From Acidobacteriota bacterium (GTDB lineage: Bacteria; Acidobacteriota; Terriglobia; Terriglobales; Acidobacteriaceae): 64,000 nt of DNA. Made by a program: the position numbers and the translations under genes. Below the pieces are notes generated by a model, which was given only the letters and a program-made list of their open reading frames with translations, had not been told where the DNA came from and ran no database searches. This document shows positions 7,070 to 15,671 of the stretch, piece after piece. Location of the stretch: NCBI GenBank assembly GCA_016196065.1, contig JACPYL010000025.1:558001-622000 (forward strand), in the 5' to 3' direction. Positions within the stretch are counted from its first letter, which is position 1. The number at the start of each line of letters is the position of its first letter.

Positions 7070-9121
7070 ATGAGCACTCCTCCGGATACCGCCTCCCAAG
7101 CATCTCGCAAGCACCGACCCTACGTTCCCGAGACCATGGAGATGAAGGAATTAACCTTCCGCGCCGTGTTTCTCGGCTTGATCCTGACCGTGGTTCTGGG
7201 AGCGGCAAACGCCTACCTGGGATTGCGGGCAGGCATCACGATCGCCGCCACGTATCCAGCCGCCGTGATCGCCATGGCAGTGTTGCGAGCCTGGAAAGGG
7301 TCGCTGCTGGAAGAGAACATTGCTCGAACAGCGGGATCGATCGGTGAGGGAATTGCGGCGGGAGCCATTTTCACGATCCCTGCGTTTCTGATCGCGAAGG
7401 CGTGGCCGTCATTTCGCCCGCAGGATGCCTACTGGAAGTCAACCGCACTGATCATGGTGGGCAGCGTTCTCGGCGTCTTGTTCATTTCACTGGTACGCCG
7501 CACGATGGTCGAAGATCCGGAGCTTCCCTTCCCGGAATCGGTGGCGGCGGCCGAAATTCACAAAGCAGGACAACGTGGCGCCGAAGCGGCGAAATATCTT
7601 TTCTGGAACATTGGCGTGGGCGGCGTTGTTTACATGCTGGGCAAATTTGGCCTGTTCGCCTCCGACAAAGATTTTCATTTCCCGATTGGCAATCTGGGAC
7701 ACTCCCAACTTCGACTTGGACCGGCAGGTAGTACCAACCTGGTAGCCACGGGCGCAACCACGATGTTCCCCGCGGCGAGCGTAAGCCCTGCATATTTGGG
7801 CGTGGGATACATCATCGGACTGCGACTGGCTTCGATCCAGTTTGCGGGTGGCGTGCTGGCGTGGGGCCTGATGGTTCCCGTGCTTGTCTATTTCCTTGGG
7901 CCACAACTGCGAGGATATTTGCCAGCCGATACTCCAGAGAACTGGGCCGGAATGGTGCTGGCCGTGTGGCGATTCATCGTGCGGCCGATTGCCGTCGGAG
8001 GAATGCTGGTCGGAGCCGCCTACACGCTTTTCAAGATGCGGAAGAGCCTGACCGCCGGACTGGGCAAGGCGTTTGCCGATTTGAAGCAGACGTCGGCCGA
8101 CCGAGCCAAGTTGTCGCGGACCGAGCAGTACATGAGTTCCAAGGTCGTCCTCGGATTGATTGCACTCATGTTCGTGCTGATGTGCCTTCTGTATATCAAC
8201 ATTTCGCATTTGCGCGGCCCGGCCGTTTTGGCGGCCGGAGTCATGATCGTGGTTGGCTTTTTCTTCGCTACTGTGTCCGGAAACCTGGTTGGGTTTATCG
8301 GATCGTCGAACAATCCGATCTCGGGACTGACACTCTCTACTTTGCTGATTGCCGCGCTCCTGATGGTCTCCTTGGGAGTCTCGGGAGTAGAGGGCGTAGC
8401 CGTAGTCCTCGGCGTTGCTGCGGTGGTTTGCGTTTCCTCGGCGGTCGCAGGCGAGTTGCTGCAGGATTTCAAGGTTGGATACATCCTTGGCGGTACCCCT
8501 CGCAAGATTCAAATCGCGGAATTGATCGCGGTCGTCGTCGCCAGCCTGGTAATGTACTGGCCGCTATACCTTCTGAACGCGGCCAACATCCAGGCCGGTG
8601 GAATCGGCTTTGGCGACCGCCAGTTACCGGCGGTGCAGTCCGGCCTGATGGCCACGCTTGCGCAAGGCATTGTCGGCGGCGATATGCCGTGGGCGCTGGT
8701 GGTGGTCGGAATCTTCTTCGGACTTGCCATGATCATGATGCAGGTCAAGAGTCCGATGCTGGTTGCAGTCGGAATGTATCTCCCCTTTGAAACAACGTTT
8801 GCCATCTTCCTCGGCGGAGTGTTTCGCGCCATCGGCGACTGGCTGGGAGAACGACGGGGCCACAATGCGGCGCAGAAAATACGCGCAGAAAATGCAGGTG
8901 TGCTGACCGCCTCCGGCTTAATTGCAGGCGAAGCAATTCTGGGATTGGTTTGGGCCGGCCTGCAATTTGCCCCGGAGTGGGCTCGACCTCAGATCTTCAG
9001 TCAACCATCGTACCTGGCGGGCGTCGTCGTCATGGTTGGCCTCGCCGGGCTAATGATTAGGATTCCGCTTTCGAGCGCCGGCGATCCGAACGAACCCGCC
9101 CCGCCGAGCGGAATGATGTAA
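7070..9121 (+). CDS. OPT family oligopeptide transporter
   Basis: A 683-residue polytopic inner-membrane protein, roughly 15 hydrophobic segments. Family features include the opening ELTFRAVFLGLILTVVLGAAN, the GSIGEGIAAGAIFTIPAF segment, SSNNPISGLTLSTLL near the middle and the KSPMLVAVGMYLPFETTFAIFLGG segment near the end. OPT proteins use the proton gradient to import small peptides or metal-siderophore complexes; the substrate is not readable here. AGAGGA sits ahead of the ATG at 7070. A POT-family peptide transporter lies 1.2 kb downstream, suggesting peptide uptake matters to this organism. Confidence 0.95.
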   Translation: MSTPPDTASQASRKHRPYVPETMEMKELTFRAVFLGLILTVVLGAANAYLGLRAGITIAATYPAAVIAMAVLRAWKGSLLEENIARTAGSIGEGIAAGAIFTIPAFLIAKAWPSFRPQDAYWKSTALIMVGSVLGVLFISLVRRTMVEDPELPFPESVAAAEIHKAGQRGAEAAKYLFWNIGVGGVVYMLGKFGLFASDKDFHFPIGNLGHSQLRLGPAGSTNLVATGATTMFPAASVSPAYLGVGYIIGLRLASIQFAGGVLAWGLMVPVLVYFLGPQLRGYLPADTPENWAGMVLAVWRFIVRPIAVGGMLVGAAYTLFKMRKSLTAGLGKAFADLKQTSADRAKLSRTEQYMSSKVVLGLIALMFVLMCLLYINISHLRGPAVLAAGVMIVVGFFFATVSGNLVGFIGSSNNPISGLTLSTLLIAALLMVSLGVSGVEGVAVVLGVAAVVCVSSAVAGELLQDFKVGYILGGTPRKIQIAELIAVVVASLVMYWPLYLLNAANIQAGGIGFGDRQLPAVQSGLMATLAQGIVGGDMPWALVVVGIFFGLAMIMMQVKSPMLVAVGMYLPFETTFAIFLGGVFRAIGDWLGERRGHNAAQKIRAENAGVLTASGLIAGEAILGLVWAGLQFAPEWARPQIFSQPSYLAGVVVMVGLAGLMIRIPLSSAGDPNEPAPPSGMM

Positions 9122-9138
9122 TCGTTTACTACTTTCAG

Positions 9139-9217
9139 AACTGTCATCCCGAGCGAAGCGAGGGATCTGCATTGGGTGGGCGACTGCAGATCCCTCGCTT
9201 CGCTCGGGATGACAGTT
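9139..9217. repeat. Dispersed palindromic repeat, copy 1 (33-bp perfect arms)
   Basis: Arms 9139-9171 and 9185-9217 are exact reverse complements, 33 bp, around a 13-base loop; the core reads CATCCCGAGCGAAGCGAGGG. A second copy with the same arm sequence lies at 59107-59183, but its loop differs. It sits between the OPT transporter stop and the yggS start. Confidence 0.95.
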
Positions 9218-9262
9218 TCCAACAAGTATTTCGCTGCTTTTCCCTGTGATCTAATTGTGCCA

Positions 9263-9967
9263 ATGTCCATCGCTGCAAACGTGGCACTCGTGCGTGAACG
9301 AATTGACGCTGCGGCTCGTCGGGCCAATCGCAATCCGGACGAAATCACGTTGATGGGCGTCAGCAAGACCTTCCCTGTAGAACGAATCCGCGAGGCCTAT
9401 GCGGCTGGGCTGCGGGTGTTCGGTGAGAATCGCGTACAGGAATTTTCCGACAAGGTCGGTGCTTTGCGCGATTTGACGGACGCGGAGTGGCACCTGATTG
9501 GACATCTGCAGAGCAACAAAGCGGCCAAGGCAGTGGAACTCTTTGGCGCAGTAGATTCAGTTGACTCCATCAAACTCGCCGAACGGCTCAACACATTCGC
9601 GGAAAATGCGGGCAAGACGCTGCCGATTCTGATTGAGGTCAATGTCGGCGGCGAGGAAGCGAAAACTGGCCTCGCTCCTGCCTCGCCAGAGTTCGAGCAG
9701 ATATTACTCGCAGCGCCGCGATGGCAGTACTTACGCGTTCGCGGGTTGATGACGGTTCCTCCGTATGCGGATGATCCGGAATCAGCTCGGCCGTTCTTTC
9801 GTCAATTGCGAGCGATTCGAGACCAGATCGCTGCGCGCAGATTGCCGGCAGTAGAAATGAATACGCTGTCCATGGGGATGTCTCACGATTTCGAGGTTGC
9901 GATTGAAGAGGGATCAACCTGCGTGCGGGTGGGTACGGCGATCTTCGGGACCAGAGAAGAAGCTTAA
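9263..9967 (+). CDS. YggS/PLPBP family pyridoxal-phosphate homeostasis protein
   Basis: A 234-residue protein of the alanine-racemase-like TIM-barrel family that binds pyridoxal 5'-phosphate but has no known catalysis and keeps PLP and amino-acid pools in balance. The PLP lysine is Lys35 in MGVSKTF. Other family segments are FGENRVQEF, WHLIGHLQSNKAAK, IEVNVGGEEAKTG, GLMTVPP and LSMGMSHDFEVAIEEGSTCVRVGTAIFG. The ATG at 9263 matches the usual start; an upstream in-frame ATG at 9176 lies inside the palindromic repeat and is rejected. A DUF167 gene follows after 15 bases, a frequent partner of yggS. Confidence 0.95.
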   Translation: MSIAANVALVRERIDAAARRANRNPDEITLMGVSKTFPVERIREAYAAGLRVFGENRVQEFSDKVGALRDLTDAEWHLIGHLQSNKAAKAVELFGAVDSVDSIKLAERLNTFAENAGKTLPILIEVNVGGEEAKTGLAPASPEFEQILLAAPRWQYLRVRGLMTVPPYADDPESARPFFRQLRAIRDQIAARRLPAVEMNTLSMGMSHDFEVAIEEGSTCVRVGTAIFGTREEA

Positions 9968-9982
9968 CCGAAGTGTCTTTCG

Positions 9983-10270
9983 ATGGCAGCGTTCACGAGC
10001 ACTCACGATGGAGTCACGTTCGCGGTCAAAGTTCATCCTCGCGCGAAGAAGAACGCCATCACGGGCCAAGTCGGCGAGGCCCTCAAAGTGTCCCTTACCG
10101 CTCCTCCCGTCGACGGCAAAGCCAATGACGCCTGCATCGATTTCTTTGCAAAACTTTTGAAGGTACCGCGTTCGTCCGTTACTATTGCTGCCGGCCAGAC
10201 CAGCCGGAATAAAGTGATCCGGGTGGTGGGGCTGACCGCGCAACAAGTGCGGGAGTGTATCGGCGTTTAA
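9983..10270 (+). CDS. DUF167 (YggU-like) protein
   Basis: A 95-residue protein of the DUF167/UPF0235 family. Its hallmark segments are VKVHPRAKKNAI near residue 15, LKVSLTAPPVDGKAND near residue 34 and SRNKVIRVVGL near residue 74, with length and start as usual for the family. The function is unknown; the fold is a small alpha/beta domain. It follows yggS by 15 bases, so the two are almost surely cotranscribed, as in many bacteria. Confidence 0.92.
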   Translation: MAAFTSTHDGVTFAVKVHPRAKKNAITGQVGEALKVSLTAPPVDGKANDACIDFFAKLLKVPRSSVTIAAGQTSRNKVIRVVGLTAQQVRECIGV

Positions 10271-10290
10271 ACGCGGGCGGGGGCGCCCGC
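10271..10290. repeat. Short GC-rich hairpin between DUF167 and POT genes
   Basis: GCGGGCG pairs with CGCCCGC around a few G residues directly after the DUF167 stop. It has no T-tract. It could attenuate or end transcription, or simply be one of the many small palindromes in this genome. Confidence 0.4.
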
Positions 10291-10315
10291 GCCACATAAC
10301 ACCCAGGAGCCCATC

Positions 10316-11716
10316 GTGACTTTTGCGGAACGGTTAGAGGAAATTCGGACTGGCTTCGAGCGTCCCTTCTGGATCGCGAATATCACAGAGATCTTCGAAC
10401 GGCTTTCCTACTACGGCGCGTTCGCGTCACTGGCGTTGTACCTGCAGGGGAAACTGAATTTCTCTACCGAGCAAACCGGGACACTGACTGGCTTGTTTGG
10501 TGGCATGGTCTGGTTCATGGCCATGTTCGGAGGAGCCGCGGCAGACCGCCTCGGTTTCCGCCGCGCGCTCTCGCTCGCTTACCTGTTGTTGGCGGTCGCG
10601 TATTTTCTGATCGGCTCGATCGCTGCGCCATGGCTGGCGCCGATCCGCAACGCTGTCCCGCTGGGCCTCTTCGTCGGAGTCATTCTCGTGTTGCCGGCAT
10701 TGGGCGTCGCGCTGGTCAAACCGTGCGTGGTCGGCACCACAGCACGCGCCTCCAAGGAGAATGTCCGCTCCATCGGTTATTCCATCTACTACACCATGGT
10801 GAACATCGGCGGCGCACTCGGACCGCTGTATGCCAACTGGGCGCACCAGCATCTCGGAGTTGAGAATGTGTACCGCGTGGCGGCGGTCAGTGTTTTCGCC
10901 ATGTTTTTTGTCGTGATCCTTTTCTTCCGGGAACCGCGCAAAGCCAGCGACGCCCCTCCACCTTCGATCGTCACCGTGGCGCGGAATTTCTGTGTTGTGG
11001 TCGGGAATGCCTGGCTCGTTCTCCCTGCACTTGGAGTCCTGCTACTGCTACGGGTTTCGATGTTCTTCCTGCCTTATGCAATTCCGTGGTGGGTATGGCT
11101 CGCCCTGCTTGGGATCGTGCTCGCGGGCGCCAGCAAGTTCCTCTGGTTCCTTCTGCTCTTCACCGGTTATTGGGTTGTCTTCTGGCAGCAGTACATCAGT
11201 TTGCCGGGGTACATCCAGAACTACGTCGATCCGAAGGCGCCGGTTGAACTGGTGCTGGTCACCGATGGACTCACGGTAATTTGCCTGACACTCCTGCTGA
11301 ATTACCTGACGCGCAAGATCTCGGCGTTTCCAGCGGTGATCCTGGGCACGGTGATCACATCGGTTTCATGGCTGATTCTCGCGGTGCGGCCAACGGTATG
11401 GGGCGCGGTGCTCGTACTCTTCGTGTTGGCCCTCGGCGAAATCATTCAAGCGCCGCGTTACTACGAATATATTTCCCGCCTTGCCCCGCCCGGACAGCAG
11501 GGCACCTACATGGGATTCGCCTTCCTTCCCATCGGCATTGGATCGATCATCGGCGGGTGGTTTGGCGGAACGGTCGTCCATCGCTTTGGAGAAGTCGCAC
11601 ATCAGCCGCAGATGATCTGGTGGAGCGTGACGGCGGTAGGCCTGGTCACGGCAGCAGCGCTATGGATTTACGACAAAATTGTTAAGACCGCCGCACCCGC
11701 CGTATCGGCAACGTAG
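10316..11716 (+). CDS. POT/PTR family proton-dependent peptide transporter
   Basis: A 466-residue major-facilitator protein with 12 or more membrane segments. The N-terminal ExxER motif of POT transporters is visible as EIFER (residues 25-29), followed by LSYYG, which places it in the proton-coupled oligopeptide transporter family rather than generic MFS. Both ExxER glutamates and the arginine, involved in proton coupling, are kept. It imports di- or tripeptides across the inner membrane. The start is a GTG at 10316 after the sequence AGGAG. With the OPT transporter upstream it forms a local pair of peptide importers. Confidence 0.88.
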   Translation: MTFAERLEEIRTGFERPFWIANITEIFERLSYYGAFASLALYLQGKLNFSTEQTGTLTGLFGGMVWFMAMFGGAAADRLGFRRALSLAYLLLAVAYFLIGSIAAPWLAPIRNAVPLGLFVGVILVLPALGVALVKPCVVGTTARASKENVRSIGYSIYYTMVNIGGALGPLYANWAHQHLGVENVYRVAAVSVFAMFFVVILFFREPRKASDAPPPSIVTVARNFCVVVGNAWLVLPALGVLLLLRVSMFFLPYAIPWWVWLALLGIVLAGASKFLWFLLLFTGYWVVFWQQYISLPGYIQNYVDPKAPVELVLVTDGLTVICLTLLLNYLTRKISAFPAVILGTVITSVSWLILAVRPTVWGAVLVLFVLALGEIIQAPRYYEYISRLAPPGQQGTYMGFAFLPIGIGSIIGGWFGGTVVHRFGEVAHQPQMIWWSVTAVGLVTAAALWIYDKIVKTAAPAVSAT

Positions 11717-11798
11717 TAATTCACATCACAGCATTTCGCGTTCGCATTGGTTTATGATGAGCGGCCCTGACGGGCTGGGCCCGTCTTTCGGTGCGATC

Positions 11799-12524
11799 AT
11801 GGCCAAGCGCAAACTCGCTCCCGAGTACATTGCTGCGCACATCCGCAGAGTATTGAAGGATGGCGGATCCGCTCCCCACTCCGAAGAAGTGCAGTGGTTT
11901 TTCAAAGAAGAAGTGAAATCGCGCGGGTGGTATACCGCCGAACTCCGCAAAGTCGCGGTTCGCTTCCGGCGCGCTATGGTTCGAGAACGAGGCCTGGAAT
12001 TCGTCGTACGTGTCGCGGACAAGCTCTTCTCCGGGAGCTATCTGGAAGAAAAAGTTTTTGCGGTTTTTCTACTCGAGAAGCAGACGCATCTTTTCGGAGA
12101 AGAAGAATTCAAGCTTTTTACTTCGTGGCTGGACCGCGTAAGTAGTTGGGCGGATCACGATGCGCTGGCCCACTATCTGCTCGCTCCCATGGTCTATGCC
12201 AAACCTGCGCGTTGCCGGGAAGTTTTTCGCTGGGCGAAATCAAAGAACCGCTGGCGCCGTCGTGCGGCATGCGTGGCGTTGATCTTGCGTCCGGAACAAA
12301 AGAAGTTTTTTGCCGAAATCGTGCGTCTCTCGGAGCAGTTGTTGCAGGATCAAGACGACATGGTGCAGAAGGGATTGGGATGGCTTCTCCGCGAGATGGC
12401 CAAGGCCGATCCTACGCGGACTGTACCTTACCTGATGACGATTCGCAGCCGCGCTCCGCGGCTCGTGCTACGGACGGCCTGCGAAACGCTCACTCCCGCC
12501 GAGCGGCGGCGAGTGTTGAAGTAG
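11799..12524 (+). CDS. AlkD-like DNA alkylation repair protein (HEAT-like repeats)
   Basis: A 241-residue all-helical protein matching the AlkD DNA glycosylase family, which excises bulky or cationic alkylated bases using HEAT-like repeats. The segment SSWADHDAL contains Trp117 and Asp121 with the same four-residue spacing as the AlkD catalytic Trp and Asp. The helices FAVFLLEKQ and GLGWLLREMAK fit the repeat pattern. The start is uncertain: ATG 11799 fits homology, ATG 11754 or 11757 would add about 15 residues, and a still earlier ATG would overlap the POT gene. DNA repair by base excision is the likely role. Confidence 0.8.
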   Translation: MAKRKLAPEYIAAHIRRVLKDGGSAPHSEEVQWFFKEEVKSRGWYTAELRKVAVRFRRAMVRERGLEFVVRVADKLFSGSYLEEKVFAVFLLEKQTHLFGEEEFKLFTSWLDRVSSWADHDALAHYLLAPMVYAKPARCREVFRWAKSKNRWRRRAACVALILRPEQKKFFAEIVRLSEQLLQDQDDMVQKGLGWLLREMAKADPTRTVPYLMTIRSRAPRLVLRTACETLTPAERRRVLK

Positions 12525-12536
12525 TGGAATGCGGCG

Positions 12537-12797
12537 TCAATCCAGAAAAACTTCATCGGCATAGCACCATCGCCAGTCTTCACCCGGCTCAAACGACTTC
12601 ACAATCGGGTGCTTCTCATGTCGATAATGCGCGGTGGCGTGCTTGTTCTTGGACGAATCGCAACAGCCGACATGTCCGCACGACAGGCAGAGTCGCAGAT
12701 GCACCCAGGTGTCGCCCATCTCCAGACACTCTTTGCAGCCCTTGCCGCTGGGTTTCACTTTGTGAATTTCGCCGAGGTGAGTACATGCAGTCGCCAT
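12537..12797 (-). CDS. UBP-type zinc finger protein
   Basis: An 86-residue protein consisting of a single ZnF-UBP domain. It has CTH at the start, a CKEC pair, LCLSCGHVGCCDSS in the middle, and a His-rich end (ATAHYRHEKHPIVKS), giving the cysteines and histidines for zinc. In eukaryotes this domain binds ubiquitin; bacterial stand-alone versions are frequent and uncharacterised. The ATG at 12797 is preferred over the adjacent one at 12800. It is convergent with the AlkD-like gene and lies downstream of trxB on the same strand. Confidence 0.85.
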   Translation of the reverse strand: MATACTHLGEIHKVKPSGKGCKECLEMGDTWVHLRLCLSCGHVGCCDSSKNKHATAHYRHEKHPIVKSFEPGEDWRWCYADEVFLD

Positions 12798-12871
12798 CAC
12801 GATCTCCTACTAGGCGCAGACGCGCGGTTGAACGATTCAAAAACAGGAATCTGCCGAAGATGTGGCCGGCT

Positions 12872-13801
12872 TCAGTGCCCTGCTTCCTCCAGATACTTCT
12901 CGACTTCGAGGGCTGCCATGCAGCCGCTGCCGGCGGCGGTAATGGCCTGGCGATAGCGGCGGTCCTGCACGTCGCCGCAGGCGAAGACGCCGGGCACTTT
13001 GGTGAATACGTTCTTGGTGGTGATCAGATAACCGTCCGCATCGGCATCCAGTTGACCTTCGAAAATCTTGGCGTTGGGAACGTGGCCGATGCCGAGGAAC
13101 ATGGCGCTGGTCGGGAAATCCCAACTCTCCCCGGTCTTGAGGTTGCGCAAACGAAGCGCAGTTACCTCGTGCTTGCCGACATCGAGGACGTCATCCACAA
13201 CCGTATCCGTCATGAATGCGATCTTCGGATTCGCTTTCGCGCGGTCCAGCATGATTTTGGATGCGCGAAATTCTTCGCGACGATGAATGAGCGTGACCTT
13301 GCTGGCAAAACGAGTCAGGAAGGTCGCTTCTTCCATGGCGGAGTCTCCGCCGCCGATGACAGCGATTTCCTTCCCATTGAAGAAGAATCCGTCGCAGGTG
13401 GCGCAGGAAGAGACACCGTGCCCGATCAGGGCCTGCTCGTTGGGTAATCCCAGCCAGCGTGCGGAGGCGCCGCTGGCGATAATCAGCGTACGCGTCTGAA
13501 TCGTTTCCTTGCCGAGACTCAACTCGAAAGGATGCTTGCTCAGATCCGCTTTGACGACGTGTCCCATGTGATATTCGGCACCGAAGCGGGAGGCCTGCTT
13601 GCGCATGTTCTCGATCAGTTCCGGTCCCTGGATGCCGTCGGGAAAGCCAGGGAAATTTTCCACCAGAGTGGTGAGTGAAAGCTGCCCGCCCGGGTGATGG
13701 CCTTCGAGCACGAGCGGCTTGAGGTTGGCACGCGCGGCGTAGAGAGCGGCCGTGTGGCCTGCACAGCCCGAACCGATGATGACGACGTTACGAATATCCA
13801 T
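12872..13801 (-). CDS. trxB: Thioredoxin-disulfide reductase
   Basis: A 309-residue low-molecular-weight thioredoxin reductase, the normal length. It uses NADPH and FAD to reduce thioredoxin in the cytoplasm. Visible features: FAD-binding GSGCAGHTAA (residues 10-19), redox-active CATC (133-136) followed by DGFFF, NADPH-binding GGGDSAMEEA (150-159), HRREEFR (173-179), and the C-terminal FACGDVQD. The first glycine-rich loop has Cys where most TrxB enzymes have Pro (GSGPAG). Start and length agree with the family. It is transcribed toward the UBP zinc-finger gene. Confidence 0.96.
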   Translation of the reverse strand: MDIRNVVIIGSGCAGHTAALYAARANLKPLVLEGHHPGGQLSLTTLVENFPGFPDGIQGPELIENMRKQASRFGAEYHMGHVVKADLSKHPFELSLGKETIQTRTLIIASGASARWLGLPNEQALIGHGVSSCATCDGFFFNGKEIAVIGGGDSAMEEATFLTRFASKVTLIHRREEFRASKIMLDRAKANPKIAFMTDTVVDDVLDVGKHEVTALRLRNLKTGESWDFPTSAMFLGIGHVPNAKIFEGQLDADADGYLITTKNVFTKVPGVFACGDVQDRRYRQAITAAGSGCMAALEVEKYLEEAGH

Positions 13802-13867
13802 AATGGTTAGTCTGATAGATTCCGCAAAAGCGATTCGGTTGCAAACGGCACAACAGTGCGTTGAGAA

Positions 13868-14587
13868 TTAAGGACTTTTCCGCGCGGCCGGGGGTGTCTT
13901 TTTGCTCGTCCTGCTGGCGGTGCCCCAACCTAACCGGGCCAGTTCCTGCGGCACCATCCTGCTCACGCCCAGCGTGACGCGGTAGCGGCTCATGAGCGCG
14001 GTGGCTGCCTTGAAAATCGGTTCATACACCGTCTGATCGGTGGCAGGCCCTTCGGCGCCTGAACAACGCGCCAGCACGACCGACGGCTTGCCAAAGCGCT
14101 CCAGCTTGATGCGAGAGACGGGCGTGTTGGACGACAGCATGGCGGCCGGCGAGGCAACGTTGGAAGCACTGTCTTCGATGGAGACCTGCATCAAATCTTT
14201 CGGATCGCGCACCCGCAGAGCCAGGGTCTCGATCATGTTCTTCGAATCCACGCTGAAGGAATACTGGGCGTTCAGGAAGAATGTGGACTCCGGAAATTCG
14301 CGCCGAATGCGGACCCAGTCGGCACTGGACGTCGTTCCCGGCGGCAACGGCTGCATGCCTGGAATCGCGGTGCTCTGATCGAGGGTGGAGTGTCCGCGAG
14401 CGACTTCGTAGTCCGTGCCGAACGTGAGTTTGGCCGGAACCTTTGCGAGAGCCGAAGACAGTTCCTTTTGTTCGTCCGCAGAGGGAGTGCACACGTTGAT
14501 CACGTTGACTTTGACCGGCGGCTGCTGCGCGCAGACCAAGGCAGCAACAGACAGAATGACCAGGAGCAGAATTATTCGTGGGAACAC
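13868..14587 (-). CDS. Exported protein of unknown function
   Basis: A 239-residue protein with a clear signal peptide (hydrophobic residues about 4-18, cleavage near VCAQ). The mature part has no motif I recognise. It is predicted mixed alpha/beta with two isolated cysteines, and ends in a basic Lys/Thr/Pro/Arg tail, an odd ending for an exported protein. Function unknown; periplasmic location is inferred. It stands upstream of trxB on the same strand with a 66-base gap. Inverted repeats of the TTCTCAGT type begin 27 bases upstream of its start. Confidence 0.65.
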   Translation of the reverse strand: MFPRIILLLVILSVAALVCAQQPPVKVNVINVCTPSADEQKELSSALAKVPAKLTFGTDYEVARGHSTLDQSTAIPGMQPLPPGTTSSADWVRIRREFPESTFFLNAQYSFSVDSKNMIETLALRVRDPKDLMQVSIEDSASNVASPAAMLSSNTPVSRIKLERFGKPSVVLARCSGAEGPATDQTVYEPIFKAATALMSRYRVTLGVSRMVPQELARLGWGTASRTSKKTPPAARKSP

Positions 14588-14613
14588 GGCGAAATTGTAT
14601 CAGGAGGAAACCC

Positions 14614-14692
14614 GTTCTCAGTTCTCAGTTCTCAGTGAAATCCGCACTTCACTAAAAACCAGCGTTGATTGAGAACTGAGAACCGAGAACTG
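14614..14692. repeat. Composite inverted repeat, TTCTCAGT family
   Basis: The left arm is three head-to-tail units of GTTCTCA; the right arm (from 14671) carries GAGAACTGAGAACCGAGAAC, its imperfect complement. The element fills the gap between two minus-strand genes. Related arms occur at 31278-31332, 31630-31749, 40563-40587 and 42614-42700. Confidence 0.85.
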
Positions 14693-14695
14693 TTA

Positions 14696-15349
14696 CTACG
14701 CCGATTCCGTTTCTATCGCGCCGTGCCGTCGCAACAGCTGGGGAAGATTTTGCGAGAACGCGGAACGCGGCAGGACCATGTCGCAGCCCACTTCGTGGGC
14801 CTTCTGCTTCAGATCGCCCTGCACGTGGGAAAGGAATCCGATGATCGACGTGCCCTTCTTGAGCTTGCTTTTCAGCTTGGGGATCAAGGTCAGTGGCTTC
14901 GCGTTGGCGTTGTTCAGATCGAAAATGATCAGGGAAGGCTTGCCGTCGCCGTTATTGCTGAGCCGTTCGGTGAGGTCTTTTTCGTTTTTCACGAATTCGA
15001 CCTTCACGTTCATTTTGCGGCCGGTCTCCTGAATCTTGGCGAGGAAGAACAGGTCCTCAACAAACGCGAAGATGCGGGATGCCGCGTCTTCGTGCTGGGC
15101 GGGAAGAGGCTCGGGATCCATCGGGGTGTAGGAAGGGCCAAAGCCGGCACGGCGCCCTCCTCCGCGACTGCCATTGTCGCTGCCCATGTTGGTGCGATAG
15201 TTGTGATCCATGGGGGCGGTGTAGATGCCCTGTTGTTGTTGGCGGTCACGGCCCATCGGGCCTCCGGGACCTCTTTTAGGCGGACGCCGTCCCCGGCGCC
15301 GTTTGTTCTTCCCTCCGCCTCCGGAGGGATTTCGCGGTCCAGCATTCAT
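14696..15349 (-). CDS. Receiver-like domain protein with Arg/Gly-rich N-terminus
   Basis: About 217 residues. Residues 1-85 are low-complexity: Gly-rich, then basic (KNKRRRGRRPPKRG), then Gln- and Gly/Arg-rich, suggesting nucleic-acid binding. The C-terminal part resembles a response-regulator receiver fold: RIFAFVEDLFF strand, LIIFDLN with a possible phosphoacceptor Asp, a Ser in IIGFLSHVQ and a basic residue in VLPRSAF. The usual acidic pair at the first strand is not kept, so phosphorylation is doubtful. The start at 15349 is uncertain; ATG 15376 would add 9 residues. Role unknown, perhaps a regulatory scaffold. Confidence 0.7.
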   Translation of the reverse strand: MNAGPRNPSGGGGKNKRRRGRRPPKRGPGGPMGRDRQQQQGIYTAPMDHNYRTNMGSDNGSRGGGRRAGFGPSYTPMDPEPLPAQHEDAASRIFAFVEDLFFLAKIQETGRKMNVKVEFVKNEKDLTERLSNNGDGKPSLIIFDLNNANAKPLTLIPKLKSKLKKGTSIIGFLSHVQGDLKQKAHEVGCDMVLPRSAFSQNLPQLLRRHGAIETESA

Positions 15350-15671
15350 GTTTTTCTCTTGTTTGTCGTTAATCATCCAGCCTGGTTGCCCGGCTTGGTT
15401 GTTTCTACTTCCCCACTTGTAAAGGCACGCTGTTCGCATAGGCTGCTATGCCTGCACTACCAGCACAGCACCTCGCAAAACACTGGGTTGCTTCGAGAAC
15501 GATGTTCAAACCGTCTTGGCGCCTTGGAGTTGTGCGCGAAGGGCCACGCTAGGAGCGCGACCGCAGGGAACTCCATGATGTTACTCATGAAAGCATCCCC
15601 TGCGCAAGGGGGTATTGCCCCTAAGTTTTGCACAACCACCAACCGTTGGTAATGCCCCGACCCTTGGCTCC

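Noticed and set aside
7487-8512. Open frame of 341 codons opposite the OPT transporter
   Set aside because: Low-complexity His/Gln/Arg/Asp translation typical of the complement of membrane-protein codons.
12146-13447. Open frame of 433 codons on the plus strand opposite trxB and the zinc-finger gene
   Set aside because: It is the antisense of two certain genes, and its protein shows no hydrophobic core pattern or motif; high G+C makes long antisense frames common.
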